Positions 52,306-59,778 of a DNA stretch of 61,434 nt are shown piece by piece. The notes beneath the pieces were generated by a model. It searched no databases. It had not been told where the DNA came from and saw nothing but the letters and a program-made list of their open reading frames with translations. Position numbers and translations under genes: made by a program. Origin of the DNA: CAZOIA01 sp964579675 (GTDB lineage: Bacteria; Planctomycetota; Phycisphaerae; UBA1845; PWPN01); contig CAZOIA010000006.1 in NCBI GenBank assembly GCA_964579675.1, positions 1 through 61,434 on the forward strand, in the 5' to 3' direction. Within the stretch, counting starts at the first letter, position 1, and every line of letters begins with the position of its first letter.

Positions 52306-53574
52306 ATGCCTACCTTCCAGTACGAGGCCATGAACCAGACCGGCCAGGAGGTCAAGGACGAGATCGACGCCCAGTCCACGGAGGACGCGCTGGCGAAGAT
52401 CCGGAGCCTGGGCTACTACCCGACGAAGCTGCGCCAGAAGGGCGGGCGGCGGGCGGCCAAGGCGGCTGAGGCAGCCGCCGAAGCGGGGGCCAAGAAGAAA
52501 AAGACCGTCGGCGGGATCGGAAAGGTCAGGGTCAAGGAGATCACGCAGTTCACCCGCCAGTTGTCCACCCTCCAGGACGCCGGGCTGCCGATCCTCCGCA
52601 GCCTGCGCATCCTCGAACAGCAGCAGAAGCCCGGCATGATGCGGGTGATCCTGCGCAACGTGGCCGACGACATCGAGGGCGGAGCGACCCTCTCCGAGGC
52701 CATGGCCAAGCAGCCCAAGGCGTTCGACCGATTGTACTGCAACATGGTGGCGGCCGGCGAGACCGGCGGCGTGCTCGACGTCATCCTCCAGCGACTGGCC
52801 GACTTCATGGAGAAGGCCCAGCGGCTCAAACGCAAGGTCATCGGCGCGATGATCTACCCGATCGCGGTCATAACGTTCGCCGTGCTCATCGTGGCCGGCA
52901 TCATGATCGCCGTCGTCCCCAAGTTCAAAGAGATCTTCAACGACTTCGACGCCGAGCTGCCCGCACTGACCGTCATGCTGATGAACATCTCGGACTGGTT
53001 CGTTCATGGAAGGCCCCCGGGCTGGGCGGTGGTGTTCGTTTCTCCCGTTGTTTTCATACTGTTCATCAGGCTGGTCAAGCAATCGGAGTCCGGGCGCTAT
53101 GCGGTGGACACCGTCAAGTTGAAGATTCCGATCCTCGGGAACATCCTGGCCAAGACCGCGGTAGCCCGCTTCACGCGGACGCTGGGGACGCTGCTGGCGG
53201 CCGGTGTCCCGATCCTCGAGGCGATCAACATCACCCGCGAGACCTCCGGTAACGAGGTTTACGCCCGGGCGCTGCTATCGGTCCACGACGAGATCCGCGA
53301 GGGTGAATCGTTCGCCAACCCGTTGAGGGCGGCCAAGATTTGCGACGCCATCGTCGTCAACATGATCGACGTCGGTGAGGAGACCGGCGATCTCGACAAG
53401 ATGCTTATGAAGATCGCCGATAACTACGATGAGGAGGTCGAGACCCTGGTGGACGGGCTCGTCAGTGTCCTCGAACCGGTGATGGTCCTGTGTCTGGGGA
53501 TCATCGTCGGGTTCATCGTGATCGCGTTGTTCATGCCGCTGGTTACGCTGATCAACTCGGTGTCCGCCGGGTGA
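52306..53574 (+). CDS. pilC: PilC/GspF inner-membrane platform protein
   Basis: A 422-aa polytopic membrane protein of the pilus/secretion platform. It starts with the typical YEAMNQTGQEVKDEIDAQST segment, then a Lys/Ala-rich linker, then two copies of the T2SSF domain: ITQFTRQLSTLQDAGLPILR (about 77-200) and VARFTRTLGTLLAAGVPILE (about 285-410). Each is followed by GETGG or GEETGDL. Transmembrane helices are near AVITFAVLIVAGIMIAVV, VVFVSPVVFILFI and VMVLCLGIIVGFIVIALF. It follows the second PilB-like ATPase. Confidence 0.95.
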   Translation: MPTFQYEAMNQTGQEVKDEIDAQSTEDALAKIRSLGYYPTKLRQKGGRRAAKAAEAAAEAGAKKKKTVGGIGKVRVKEITQFTRQLSTLQDAGLPILRSLRILEQQQKPGMMRVILRNVADDIEGGATLSEAMAKQPKAFDRLYCNMVAAGETGGVLDVILQRLADFMEKAQRLKRKVIGAMIYPIAVITFAVLIVAGIMIAVVPKFKEIFNDFDAELPALTVMLMNISDWFVHGRPPGWAVVFVSPVVFILFIRLVKQSESGRYAVDTVKLKIPILGNILAKTAVARFTRTLGTLLAAGVPILEAINITRETSGNEVYARALLSVHDEIREGESFANPLRAAKICDAIVVNMIDVGEETGDLDKMLMKIADNYDEEVETLVDGLVSVLEPVMVLCLGIIVGFIVIALFMPLVTLINSVSAG

Positions 53575-53578
53575 TCGT

Positions 53579-53645
53579 CCCCCTTTCCAAGGGGGCGGAA
53601 ACAGGGGGGTCGTACCGCTTGGCAAGGGGGCAAACAGGGGGTAAA
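53579..53645. repeat. G-run repeat with a CCCCCTT/AAGGGGG hairpin after pilC
   Basis: CCCCCTT-TCC-AAGGGGG (53579-53595) is a 7-bp stem with a 3-nt loop immediately after the pilC stop. It is followed by two related blocks, GGGGGCGGAAACAGGGGGG and GGGGGCAAACAGGGGG. This matches a C/G-run intergenic repeat type seen in many bacteria. It could attenuate read-through, but no T-tract follows. The remaining bases to 53755 show nothing else. Confidence 0.55.
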
Positions 53646-53755
53646 GGGCCGTTTTGGGCTGCCTTCAGTGCCCGGTCGAGCGTGCCGCGAGCGGCCGGGG
53701 CCCGCCGGCGGATGATCTGGCGGGCGAGGGAAACCGACCGAGAACAGACCCGGGC

Positions 53756-53784
53756 GTGACTTTAGCGTCCGAGAACGCTAGAAT
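53756..53784 (+). promoter_or_regulatory. Sigma70-type promoter for the prepilin genes
   Basis: GTGACT (53756-53761), 17 nt, then TAGAAT (53779-53784), about 105 nt before the first prepilin ATG. The spacer contains the short inverted repeat AGCGT-N6-ACGCT. Confidence 0.55.
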
Positions 53785-53888
53785 ATGAAGGGTTACCGCC
53801 TTGTGGTGACGCCATCCTGCCACCGGCCCGCCCTTGGCTTTCCTGGAGGCCTTATTCGCGTTATTTGGGCACGATAAGGAGCATTGTT

Positions 53889-54821
53889 ATGACTCTCCGC
53901 CGTTGCTCTCTCCGTCACCGTGCGGGGTTTACCCTCGTGGAATTGCTGACCGTCGTCGGGATCATCGCCCTGCTCATCGGTATCCTGCTGCCCTCGATGG
54001 GCCGGGCCCGGATACAGGCCCGCAAGGGCGCAACCGCCGCGACGCTCAAGGCCATCGGCGATGGCTTCGAGATGTTCCACAACAACTTCCGCCACTATCC
54101 GGATTCTCGCTATCGCCGCGATCCGATTACCGACTTCGGCGGCGCGCCCCCGAACGCGAACCACATGCTCAGCGGCGCCCACTGGATGGCCCGGGCCCTG
54201 ATCGGGCATGACTTCCAGGGCGTCGATGCGGAAGGCCTGGTCATGGGGGACGGTGCATTCACCTCTCTGACGGTCGCCGACCTCATGAACGTCGACCGCA
54301 AGGGCACGTATCTGGGCGGGGACGTCTACGCCCGGGACAGCGATACGCGATTCGCGCACGAGGGCGATTTCGTCGCGACGGGTCGGCCCGTGCTGTTCGA
54401 CTCGTTCGACTTCCCGATCCTTTACTACCGGGCGAACCCCAGGGCGAAGCAGTGGCTTGGCCCGACGGCGCCGGCGATTTACGTGCAGCAGGACAACGCA
54501 GCCATCACCGGCAGCGATGTGTCGTCGATGGCGGCGGAGGGCTGGGATTTCGGCGGAGTGGGTGCGCTCACCGGCATCCCCATCCATCCCATGGGGCAGA
54601 TTGGCACCTACACTGCCAGCGACCCTCATGACGTCCACGACCCGCCCACGGGCGGCATTACGGGCAAGACGTTTGCTGATTTTCTGCACCACCACGGCGC
54701 CGGCGACATCGGTACTGTCCTCAAGCCGCATAACCCTGACCGGTTTGTTCTGATCTCCGCGGGGCCGGACGGCAGCTTCGGCACCGATGACGACGTGACA
54801 AACTTCAAGAACGCTTTGTAG
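53889..54821 (+). CDS. Type IV prepilin-like / GspG-type pseudopilin
   Basis: A 310-aa prepilin. The class III signal is a 13-aa basic leader (MTLRRCSLRHRAG) followed by FTLVELLTVVGIIALLIGIL, with Gly at -1 and Glu at +5. ATG with AAGGAG 7 nt upstream fixes the start. The C-terminus has LISAGPDGSFGTDDDVTNF, resembling the calcium-binding tail of GspG. FDFPILYYRAN in the middle recurs in the next gene, so the two are paralogues. Expected to be processed by a prepilin peptidase (not in the window) and assembled by the ATPases and PilC encoded upstream. Confidence 0.88.
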   Translation: MTLRRCSLRHRAGFTLVELLTVVGIIALLIGILLPSMGRARIQARKGATAATLKAIGDGFEMFHNNFRHYPDSRYRRDPITDFGGAPPNANHMLSGAHWMARALIGHDFQGVDAEGLVMGDGAFTSLTVADLMNVDRKGTYLGGDVYARDSDTRFAHEGDFVATGRPVLFDSFDFPILYYRANPRAKQWLGPTAPAIYVQQDNAAITGSDVSSMAAEGWDFGGVGALTGIPIHPMGQIGTYTASDPHDVHDPPTGGITGKTFADFLHHHGAGDIGTVLKPHNPDRFVLISAGPDGSFGTDDDVTNFKNAL

Positions 54822-54903
54822 GGGGCGATCCGGTCGAGAAAGCAGGGGTCATTGGCGGGCAGATGAACGGGCGGTTTGGCTGGTCAATCAGAGGGATGTA
54901 GAC

Positions 54904-55797
54904 ATGAAAACGAAACATCAGGTATCGGCTTTCACGCTCATCGAGTTGATGGTCGTGGTCGGGATCATCGGCCTGCTGATCGCCATTGTCCTGCCCGCCG
55001 TCGGTGCCGCTCGCGACCAGGCCCGGTCCGCCACCACCCGGGCCACTATTACCGCCATCGAGACCGGCGTCCAGCAGTTCTACGCCGACCACCTCGTCGG
55101 CGGGGCGTATCCGCCGTCACAGTGGATGTCTTTGCCTGTTTCCCCGCATGGTACCTCCGGGCGATTCGAGGGGGCAAACTTCGTGGCGTGGGCAGTGGTG
55201 GGCGCGGATTTGCAGGGCACACCGGGCTTCCGCGACCTCAACGGCAACGGCGTCTGGCAGGACGACATCCAGAACCTCTACGCCATCAACACGGTCACGA
55301 AACAGCCCGCCTTGCCACGATCCGGCCCCTACGTCGAGATCAGCAAGATGGAATTCCCGAAACCGCAGACCGGCACAACTGCGCCGTTCTTCATCGAGTC
55401 GAACCCTCAGGCCGGACCACTGAACTCGATTTGTTTCCTTGATTCGTTCGACCAACCGATCCTGTACTACCGCGCGAACGAGGGCCAAGGGCCCATGGTC
55501 GGGATGGCGGGGTCGCCTGGCATCTATAACTTCGATGACAACGCTCTGATCACGGGAACCGGCACGGGCGGAATGGACCTGGGAGGCGGCGCGTTCCATT
55601 TCCCACAGGGGCTTGGGCCAACGGTCACCATACCAGCCACCGGCGATCGCGGGACGTTTGCTTACGCTGTCCACAATCCGGACGTGACCGCGCTGGCGCG
55701 TCCGCACCGTCCGGATTCGTTTATCCTGATTTCGCCGGGCCCGGACGCGGTCTACGGCACCGCGGACGACCTGGCCAACTTCAAGATCAACAAGTAG
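54904..55797 (+). CDS. Type IV prepilin-like / GspG-type pseudopilin (paralogue)
   Basis: A 297-aa prepilin with a 9-aa leader (MKTKHQVSA) and FTLIELMVVVGIIGLLIAIV; the residue before the cleavage site is Ala instead of the usual Gly. The body shares FDQPILYYRAN and a GIYNFDDNALITG block with the preceding protein, and the tail LISPGPDAVYGTADDLANF is again GspG-like. It follows the first prepilin by 82 nt. Confidence 0.88.
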   Translation: MKTKHQVSAFTLIELMVVVGIIGLLIAIVLPAVGAARDQARSATTRATITAIETGVQQFYADHLVGGAYPPSQWMSLPVSPHGTSGRFEGANFVAWAVVGADLQGTPGFRDLNGNGVWQDDIQNLYAINTVTKQPALPRSGPYVEISKMEFPKPQTGTTAPFFIESNPQAGPLNSICFLDSFDQPILYYRANEGQGPMVGMAGSPGIYNFDDNALITGTGTGGMDLGGGAFHFPQGLGPTVTIPATGDRGTFAYAVHNPDVTALARPHRPDSFILISPGPDAVYGTADDLANFKINK

Positions 55798-56355
55798 AAC
55801 CCATCCCGTTCGATCGTTGTGCCCGTTCCCCGGCGAGCCGGGCTCACGCACGTGTATAGCGTGGGCAACGGCTCCGAGGCGGGCTCTCCGCGCCCGGTGC
55901 GCTGCATTCCGTATTCCGAGCCGGGATCTGCGAGCCCGGTGCGCCTTCGCGGCGCGAGGCTTCCCCGTCCGAGGAAACACCGGCCTCACAGAGGCCGGCT
56001 CTGATCGTGTCGGAACCGGGCCGTCCCCGAGCCGGGCCGTCCCCGAGCCGGGCCGTCCGCGAGCCGGGCCGTCCGCGAGCCGGGCCGTCCGCGAGCCGGG
56101 CCGTCCCCGGCCCGGGTACTTCCTCGAACGGACAGACCAGACCTCACACCGAAAACGAGCACCGGCCTCACGTACGTGTATAGCGTGGGCAACGGCTCCG
56201 AGTCGCTATCTGCTCCAAGCACGCCCGTGGCGGATCCTACACAGGTCTGGCCGCCGCCGCGACGGCACGAAATCGCCCGCCGGGTCGAAGCAGGGGTCCA
56301 GCGGCCGGCGGCGCGGTTGGCCTGACACCTGGTCCGTCCGATTATATTCAGTGAG
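55798..56355. repeat. Dispersed GC-rich repeat block with a 16-nt tandem array
   Basis: No gene is supported in this 558-nt gap. It contains a 100-nt unit (55893-55992) repeated at 61335-61434, a hairpin CCGGCCT-N5-AGGCCGG (about 55980-55998), about six tandem copies of CCGGGCCGTCCSCGAG (56016-56110), and a CGTGTATAGCGTGGGCAACGGCTCCGAG segment present twice (about 55850 and 56173; first 20 bases CGTGTATAGCGTGGGCAACG). Open frames through it are low-complexity Arg/Pro/Gly. Confidence 0.75.
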
Positions 56356-57228
56356 ATGAGAAAGTTACGCGCAGACTCAGGGTCGGGACCTCGACGGCTA
56401 ACCTCAGGTCCGGGGCGAGCTTATGGGTCCATCCGGCGGGTCGGCCGGCCGACACGTCAAGGGTTTACACTGGTCGAGCTGGCGGTCGTCGTGCTCATTC
56501 TGGTCATCCTCGCCACGCTGGTTACCTCCGCCGCCTCGGGTGCGATCGACGGCATGAGGGCCCGCAGCACGCTGGCCACCATGAGAGCTCTCGAACTGGC
56601 CATCAGCCAGTTCGCCCAGGACGCGCCACTTCTGGGCGGTGCGGGCGGCCAGTACAAACACAGATACGGTGCGTTTCCGCCCGACGACTTCGTATACAGC
56701 AGCGACCCCGCTTACCTGGAAGACTACCAGGACGTGAACCTCAACGGTCAGTGGGACTGGGGTGAACCCGTCATCAACGACCGTAACGAGAACCTGAAGT
56801 ACGACGTGGCCCTGCTCGACCAGGATCTCGGCGGGGTAGGAATCGAGCGGCTGGTCGGAGAAACGTGGCAGTTGACGGATTCCGCCGGTGGGTACAGCAC
56901 GATCGAGACGCTGTGTTTATGCCTGGCCCGGCTGAGCCCCCGGGCCGAGGCGGCCCTGAAGAAACTGCCCTCCGGGCGGGTGGCCAATCAGGACACGGAT
57001 CTCGTGGTGATTGACACGAACAACAGTGGCATGCCGGACCAGGGAGACGAGCGAACCGATCTGTTCGAGGTGACCGACTCGTGGGACCGGCCGCTGCGCT
57101 ATGAGGTTCGGCCCATGGGGATCGGTGGGTTTCGATGGGAGCTTCGCTCCGCCGGGCCGGACAAGAGCTTCGCTGACATGTGGACGCCCGAGGACGACAG
57201 CGACGACGTGATCCTGAACGGACCGTGA
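56356..57228 (+). CDS. Type IV prepilin-like protein with a long leader
   Basis: A 290-aa protein with a 36-aa Arg-rich leader ending TRQG, then FTLVELAVVVLILVILATLV (Gly at -1, Glu at +5). The body has acidic turns (DDFVYSSDPAYLEDYQDVNL) that may bind calcium, and an end SAGPDKSFADMWTPEDDSDD related in position to the GPDG tails of the other pseudopilins. The start at 56356 lacks a clear ribosome binding site; a shorter start inside the leader cannot be excluded, but no ATG is available there. Confidence 0.82.
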   Translation: MRKLRADSGSGPRRLTSGPGRAYGSIRRVGRPTRQGFTLVELAVVVLILVILATLVTSAASGAIDGMRARSTLATMRALELAISQFAQDAPLLGGAGGQYKHRYGAFPPDDFVYSSDPAYLEDYQDVNLNGQWDWGEPVINDRNENLKYDVALLDQDLGGVGIERLVGETWQLTDSAGGYSTIETLCLCLARLSPRAEAALKKLPSGRVANQDTDLVVIDTNNSGMPDQGDERTDLFEVTDSWDRPLRYEVRPMGIGGFRWELRSAGPDKSFADMWTPEDDSDDVILNGP

Positions 57229-57237
57229 CGGAAGATC

Positions 57238-57390
57238 AACGATGAATGATGAACGATGAATTATGAATGTTGAGCGTGGAATGATGAACGCGGAATACGG
57301 AGCAGCTAAGGCTGAACATACAAGGCGACGGGTGCCGGGAGCGCTTCGCCGGGACCGCCATTCATCATCCATCATTCATCATTCATCATT
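57238..57390. repeat. Heptamer repeat element with inverted arms (prepilin 4 leader)
   Basis: The left part is a run of about 12 degenerate 7-nt units of the AACGATG/AATGATG type (57238-57321). A GC-rich spacer follows, then the right arm CATTCAT CATCCAT CATTCAT CATTCAT (57359-57386), the reverse complement type. The element carries the ATG at 57263 and encodes residues 1-42 of the downstream prepilin. Bases 57284-57354 are nearly the same as 59671-59741. Confidence 0.8.
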
Positions 57391-58186
57391 CCGACCGGCA
57401 CGGGCGTTTACGCTGATCGAGCTGATGGTGGTGGCATCGATCATCATTCTGGCTGCGGCGATCGCCGTGCCGGCCCTGGGTCCTATGATGACCTCGAACC
57501 AGATGGCCGAGGCCATCGGCACGCTCAACGGCCTGCTCACCACCGCCCAGGCCGCCGCCAAGGCCCAGGGGACCCCCGTCGGGCTTCGCATCGAGCGGGC
57601 GTTCAGGACGACCAGCGACGGCTTCATGGACAAGAGCACGGGCTGGCCCTGGCTCGATCATCAGCAGGTCCGCATCCTCGAGTTCGCGACCACCAAGCAG
57701 GTGGTCTTCAGGTACACGCCCGGCAGCAAAGTCCAAGAGCTGCCCGCCGGCGTTTGGCTGGCGCCCGGGTATTGCGTGCGTCCAAGCACGCCTGAATTTC
57801 AGGTGACGTCCCTGGCTGAAACTCATCTGCTTCACACCCCCGCTGACGCCAATGCGATGCCCTACAACCGCTTCGATACCTTCTTCGTCGTCTTCAACCG
57901 GGACGGCGAGCTGACCCGGTTCGAGCACGTGGAGCCGGCCACAGGTGCCGGGAAGAACTGGTACGAGGACCGGGCCCAGGCGTATTGGGCCGGCAACGAC
58001 GTGTTCTACCCGTATGTGGATCATCCTGATGACTCGGCCCGGTCGGTGCTTGCTTACGACCGCAAGGTATGGGACGGGATCAACCCGGGCGACGGTGCGG
58101 GGCGGCTCGAGTTCCTGGGGCGCGACGCCCGCGTCGTCCACATCAACCGGGCCACCGGGGCCATCGTGGAGGGCTCGCCGCCATGA
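57263..58186 (+). CDS. Type IV prepilin-like protein with a repeat-encoded leader
   Basis: A 307-aa protein. If translation begins at ATG 57263 the leader is 48 aa, mostly encoded by a heptamer repeat element (RHSSSIIHHSSFRPARA directly before the site). The mature N-terminus is FTLIELMVVASIIILAAAIA with Ala at -1. The body is GspH/FimT-like in size and layout (SNQMAEAIGTLNGLLTTAQA after the helix). Its stop overlaps the next start by 4 nt (ATGA). A shorter leader would need a start within the repeat; none with a ribosome binding site is evident. Confidence 0.8.
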   Translation: MNVERGMMNAEYGAAKAEHTRRRVPGALRRDRHSSSIIHHSSFRPARAFTLIELMVVASIIILAAAIAVPALGPMMTSNQMAEAIGTLNGLLTTAQAAAKAQGTPVGLRIERAFRTTSDGFMDKSTGWPWLDHQQVRILEFATTKQVVFRYTPGSKVQELPAGVWLAPGYCVRPSTPEFQVTSLAETHLLHTPADANAMPYNRFDTFFVVFNRDGELTRFEHVEPATGAGKNWYEDRAQAYWAGNDVFYPYVDHPDDSARSVLAYDRKVWDGINPGDGAGRLEFLGRDARVVHINRATGAIVEGSPP

Positions 58187-59559
58187 TCGCCCGCCATCCA
58201 TCACTCATCATTCATCTTTCATCTTTTCGCCCGGCACGGGCGTTCACCCTGCTCGAGCTCATGATCGCCATCGTGGTCCTGGGTATCGGCATGGTCATGG
58301 TCGCCACCGTATTCCCGGTCGGCCTCGAAATCGCCGGCGAAACCCTCCAGATGAACATCTCCCAGCAGGTGGTCGATTCGGCCATGGCAACGCTGAGCGT
58401 CAAGGTGCCGCCCCGGACGGATTTCGACGGGAATCCCGGGACTGCCTATGCCCGGGTGCTCGTGCCCGACGTTGCAGGCACCGATGGCGACGCTTACATC
58501 GAACCGGCCGACTTCGAGGTGCTGGATGCCCTGCATCTACCCGGCTCTAATCCAGATATTCCGGTCGCGTACGACAATTGGCTCCCCGAGTGGCCTGCGG
58601 TGGGGTCACTTCCGAAGGGCCCCCGCCTGATACCGGGCCAGGGGCTTGTTCAGTTCTTCCAACGCGCGCGGGTCTTCACCGAAGTCACCGGCTGGGCTGC
58701 CGAGCTTAACTCCTGGAACGACGCCTCGGTTGTGCCCTCGCAGAACCTGCCGCTGGATTCCTCGGGGCGGATACCAACTGTGGTTCCCCCGGCGTTTGGG
58801 ACTCGCAGCGCCCTGCCGCGCGTTCATTTGGCTGACCAGGTCTATCCGCCCGTCTCGATCGAGTTTGAGCCGGGAAGAGGCTGGGTTGATCCCGCTACAG
58901 ACCTCGTGATCCCGAGCGACGCGTTGGGGGCCTTTGTTGCCGCCCGCGCGGCCGAGCGCCGGTACAGTTGGACCGCGATCCACCATCGTGTTTCCTCTCA
59001 GCCGAATATCCGGGACCTGCTGGTGACGATCGTTGTCACGCACCGGGCAGACCTGAACGCCCGGTACGCCCGGCAGGCGGATACGCTCGGCACGGGCCTG
59101 TTCTTTAATGTGAACAGCATCGATCCGAGCAATCCTGCGGATCCTATCCGCCAGGCGCTGGTTTTCCCGGGCGCCGACACAGTTGACCGGGTCTTCCCCG
59201 AGCCGTGGCTGGTCATGCTCAATCAGATTGTTTTGTCCACCGGGCGTGTGAGCTGCACCAACGACGTGGCCAGGTTGTTGCCGGCCGGCTCGTCCTTCAT
59301 CATTGCCAGGACCAGCGGGACGCTGTTCGCCGGTACCGCTCACGAGGTGCTGAGCGCGACGTTCGATCCGGCGGCGATTCCTGATCCTGGTGGTCCCGAC
59401 AATCCGTCGGCCACGCTCCAGATTGCCCGGGGCGGCTCCGGGACGCCACCCGATGTGCTGGTCTGGGTTTTCCCGCCGCCGTACGACCGTAGTTCCGGCA
59501 TGTTTCGGACCCGTTCGCCGGTGGTCGGGCTGGCGTTGCGGAGGGTGGCCGTGGAATGA
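58183..59559 (+). CDS. Type IV prepilin-like protein (PilV/GspI-like position)
   Basis: A 458-aa protein; ATG 58183 overlaps the previous stop (ATGA), which fixes the start. The 20-aa leader MIARHPSLIIHLSSFRPARA is partly heptamer-encoded, then FTLLELMIAIVVLGIGMVMV with Ala at -1. The large globular part is beta-rich and Pro/Asp-rich (GDAYIEPADFEVLDALHLPG), with no recognised fold. The stop TGA (59557-59559) lies in the first unit of the next heptamer element. Confidence 0.82.
   Translation: MIARHPSLIIHLSSFRPARAFTLLELMIAIVVLGIGMVMVATVFPVGLEIAGETLQMNISQQVVDSAMATLSVKVPPRTDFDGNPGTAYARVLVPDVAGTDGDAYIEPADFEVLDALHLPGSNPDIPVAYDNWLPEWPAVGSLPKGPRLIPGQGLVQFFQRARVFTEVTGWAAELNSWNDASVVPSQNLPLDSSGRIPTVVPPAFGTRSALPRVHLADQVYPPVSIEFEPGRGWVDPATDLVIPSDALGAFVAARAAERRYSWTAIHHRVSSQPNIRDLLVTIVVTHRADLNARYARQADTLGTGLFFNVNSIDPSNPADPIRQALVFPGADTVDRVFPEPWLVMLNQIVLSTGRVSCTNDVARLLPAGSSFIIARTSGTLFAGTAHEVLSATFDPAAIPDPGGPDNPSATLQIARGGSGTPPDVLVWVFPPPYDRSSGMFRTRSPVVGLALRRVAVE
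58195..58229. repeat. Heptamer array inside the coding region (5 units)
   Basis: CATCCAT CACTCAT CATTCAT CTTTCAT CTTTTCG: degenerate TCATCAT-type units that encode residues 5-16 of the leader peptide of the prepilin starting at 58183. Confidence 0.65.
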
Positions 59560-59778
59560 TGAATGCAGAATGATGAGTGCGGAACGCAGAATACTGAATG
59601 ATGAAGGCGGAACGATGAATCATTAACGATGAACGATGAACGATGAATGATGAATGATGAGTGCGGAATCATGAACGCGGAATACGGAGCAGCCAAGGCT
59701 GAATGCACAACGCGACGGGTGCCGGGAGCGCTGTGCCGGGAGCGCCGTTCATCATTCATCATTCATCATTCATCGTTT
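59555..59778. repeat. Long heptamer repeat element with inverted arms (prepilin 6 leader)
   Basis: About 23 consecutive 7-nt units (consensus AAYGATG with AACGCGG/AATACGG variants) run from 59555 to about 59715. They are followed by a GC-rich spacer and a right arm of TCATCAT units to about 59776. The first unit contains the stop of the upstream prepilin and later units contain the ATG at 59647. This is the longest array in the window. Confidence 0.82.

Noticed and set aside
53579..53645. Rho-independent terminator after pilC
   Set aside because: The hairpin is good but no T-tract follows, and the bases belong to a G-run repeat.
55817..56359. 180-aa frame between prepilin genes
   Set aside because: It is generated by the 16-nt tandem array and GC repeats (EPGRPRAGPS-type sequence).
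59555..59778. CRISPR array
   Set aside because: The repeats are 7-nt and contiguous, without unique spacers of constant length; no cas genes are in the window.
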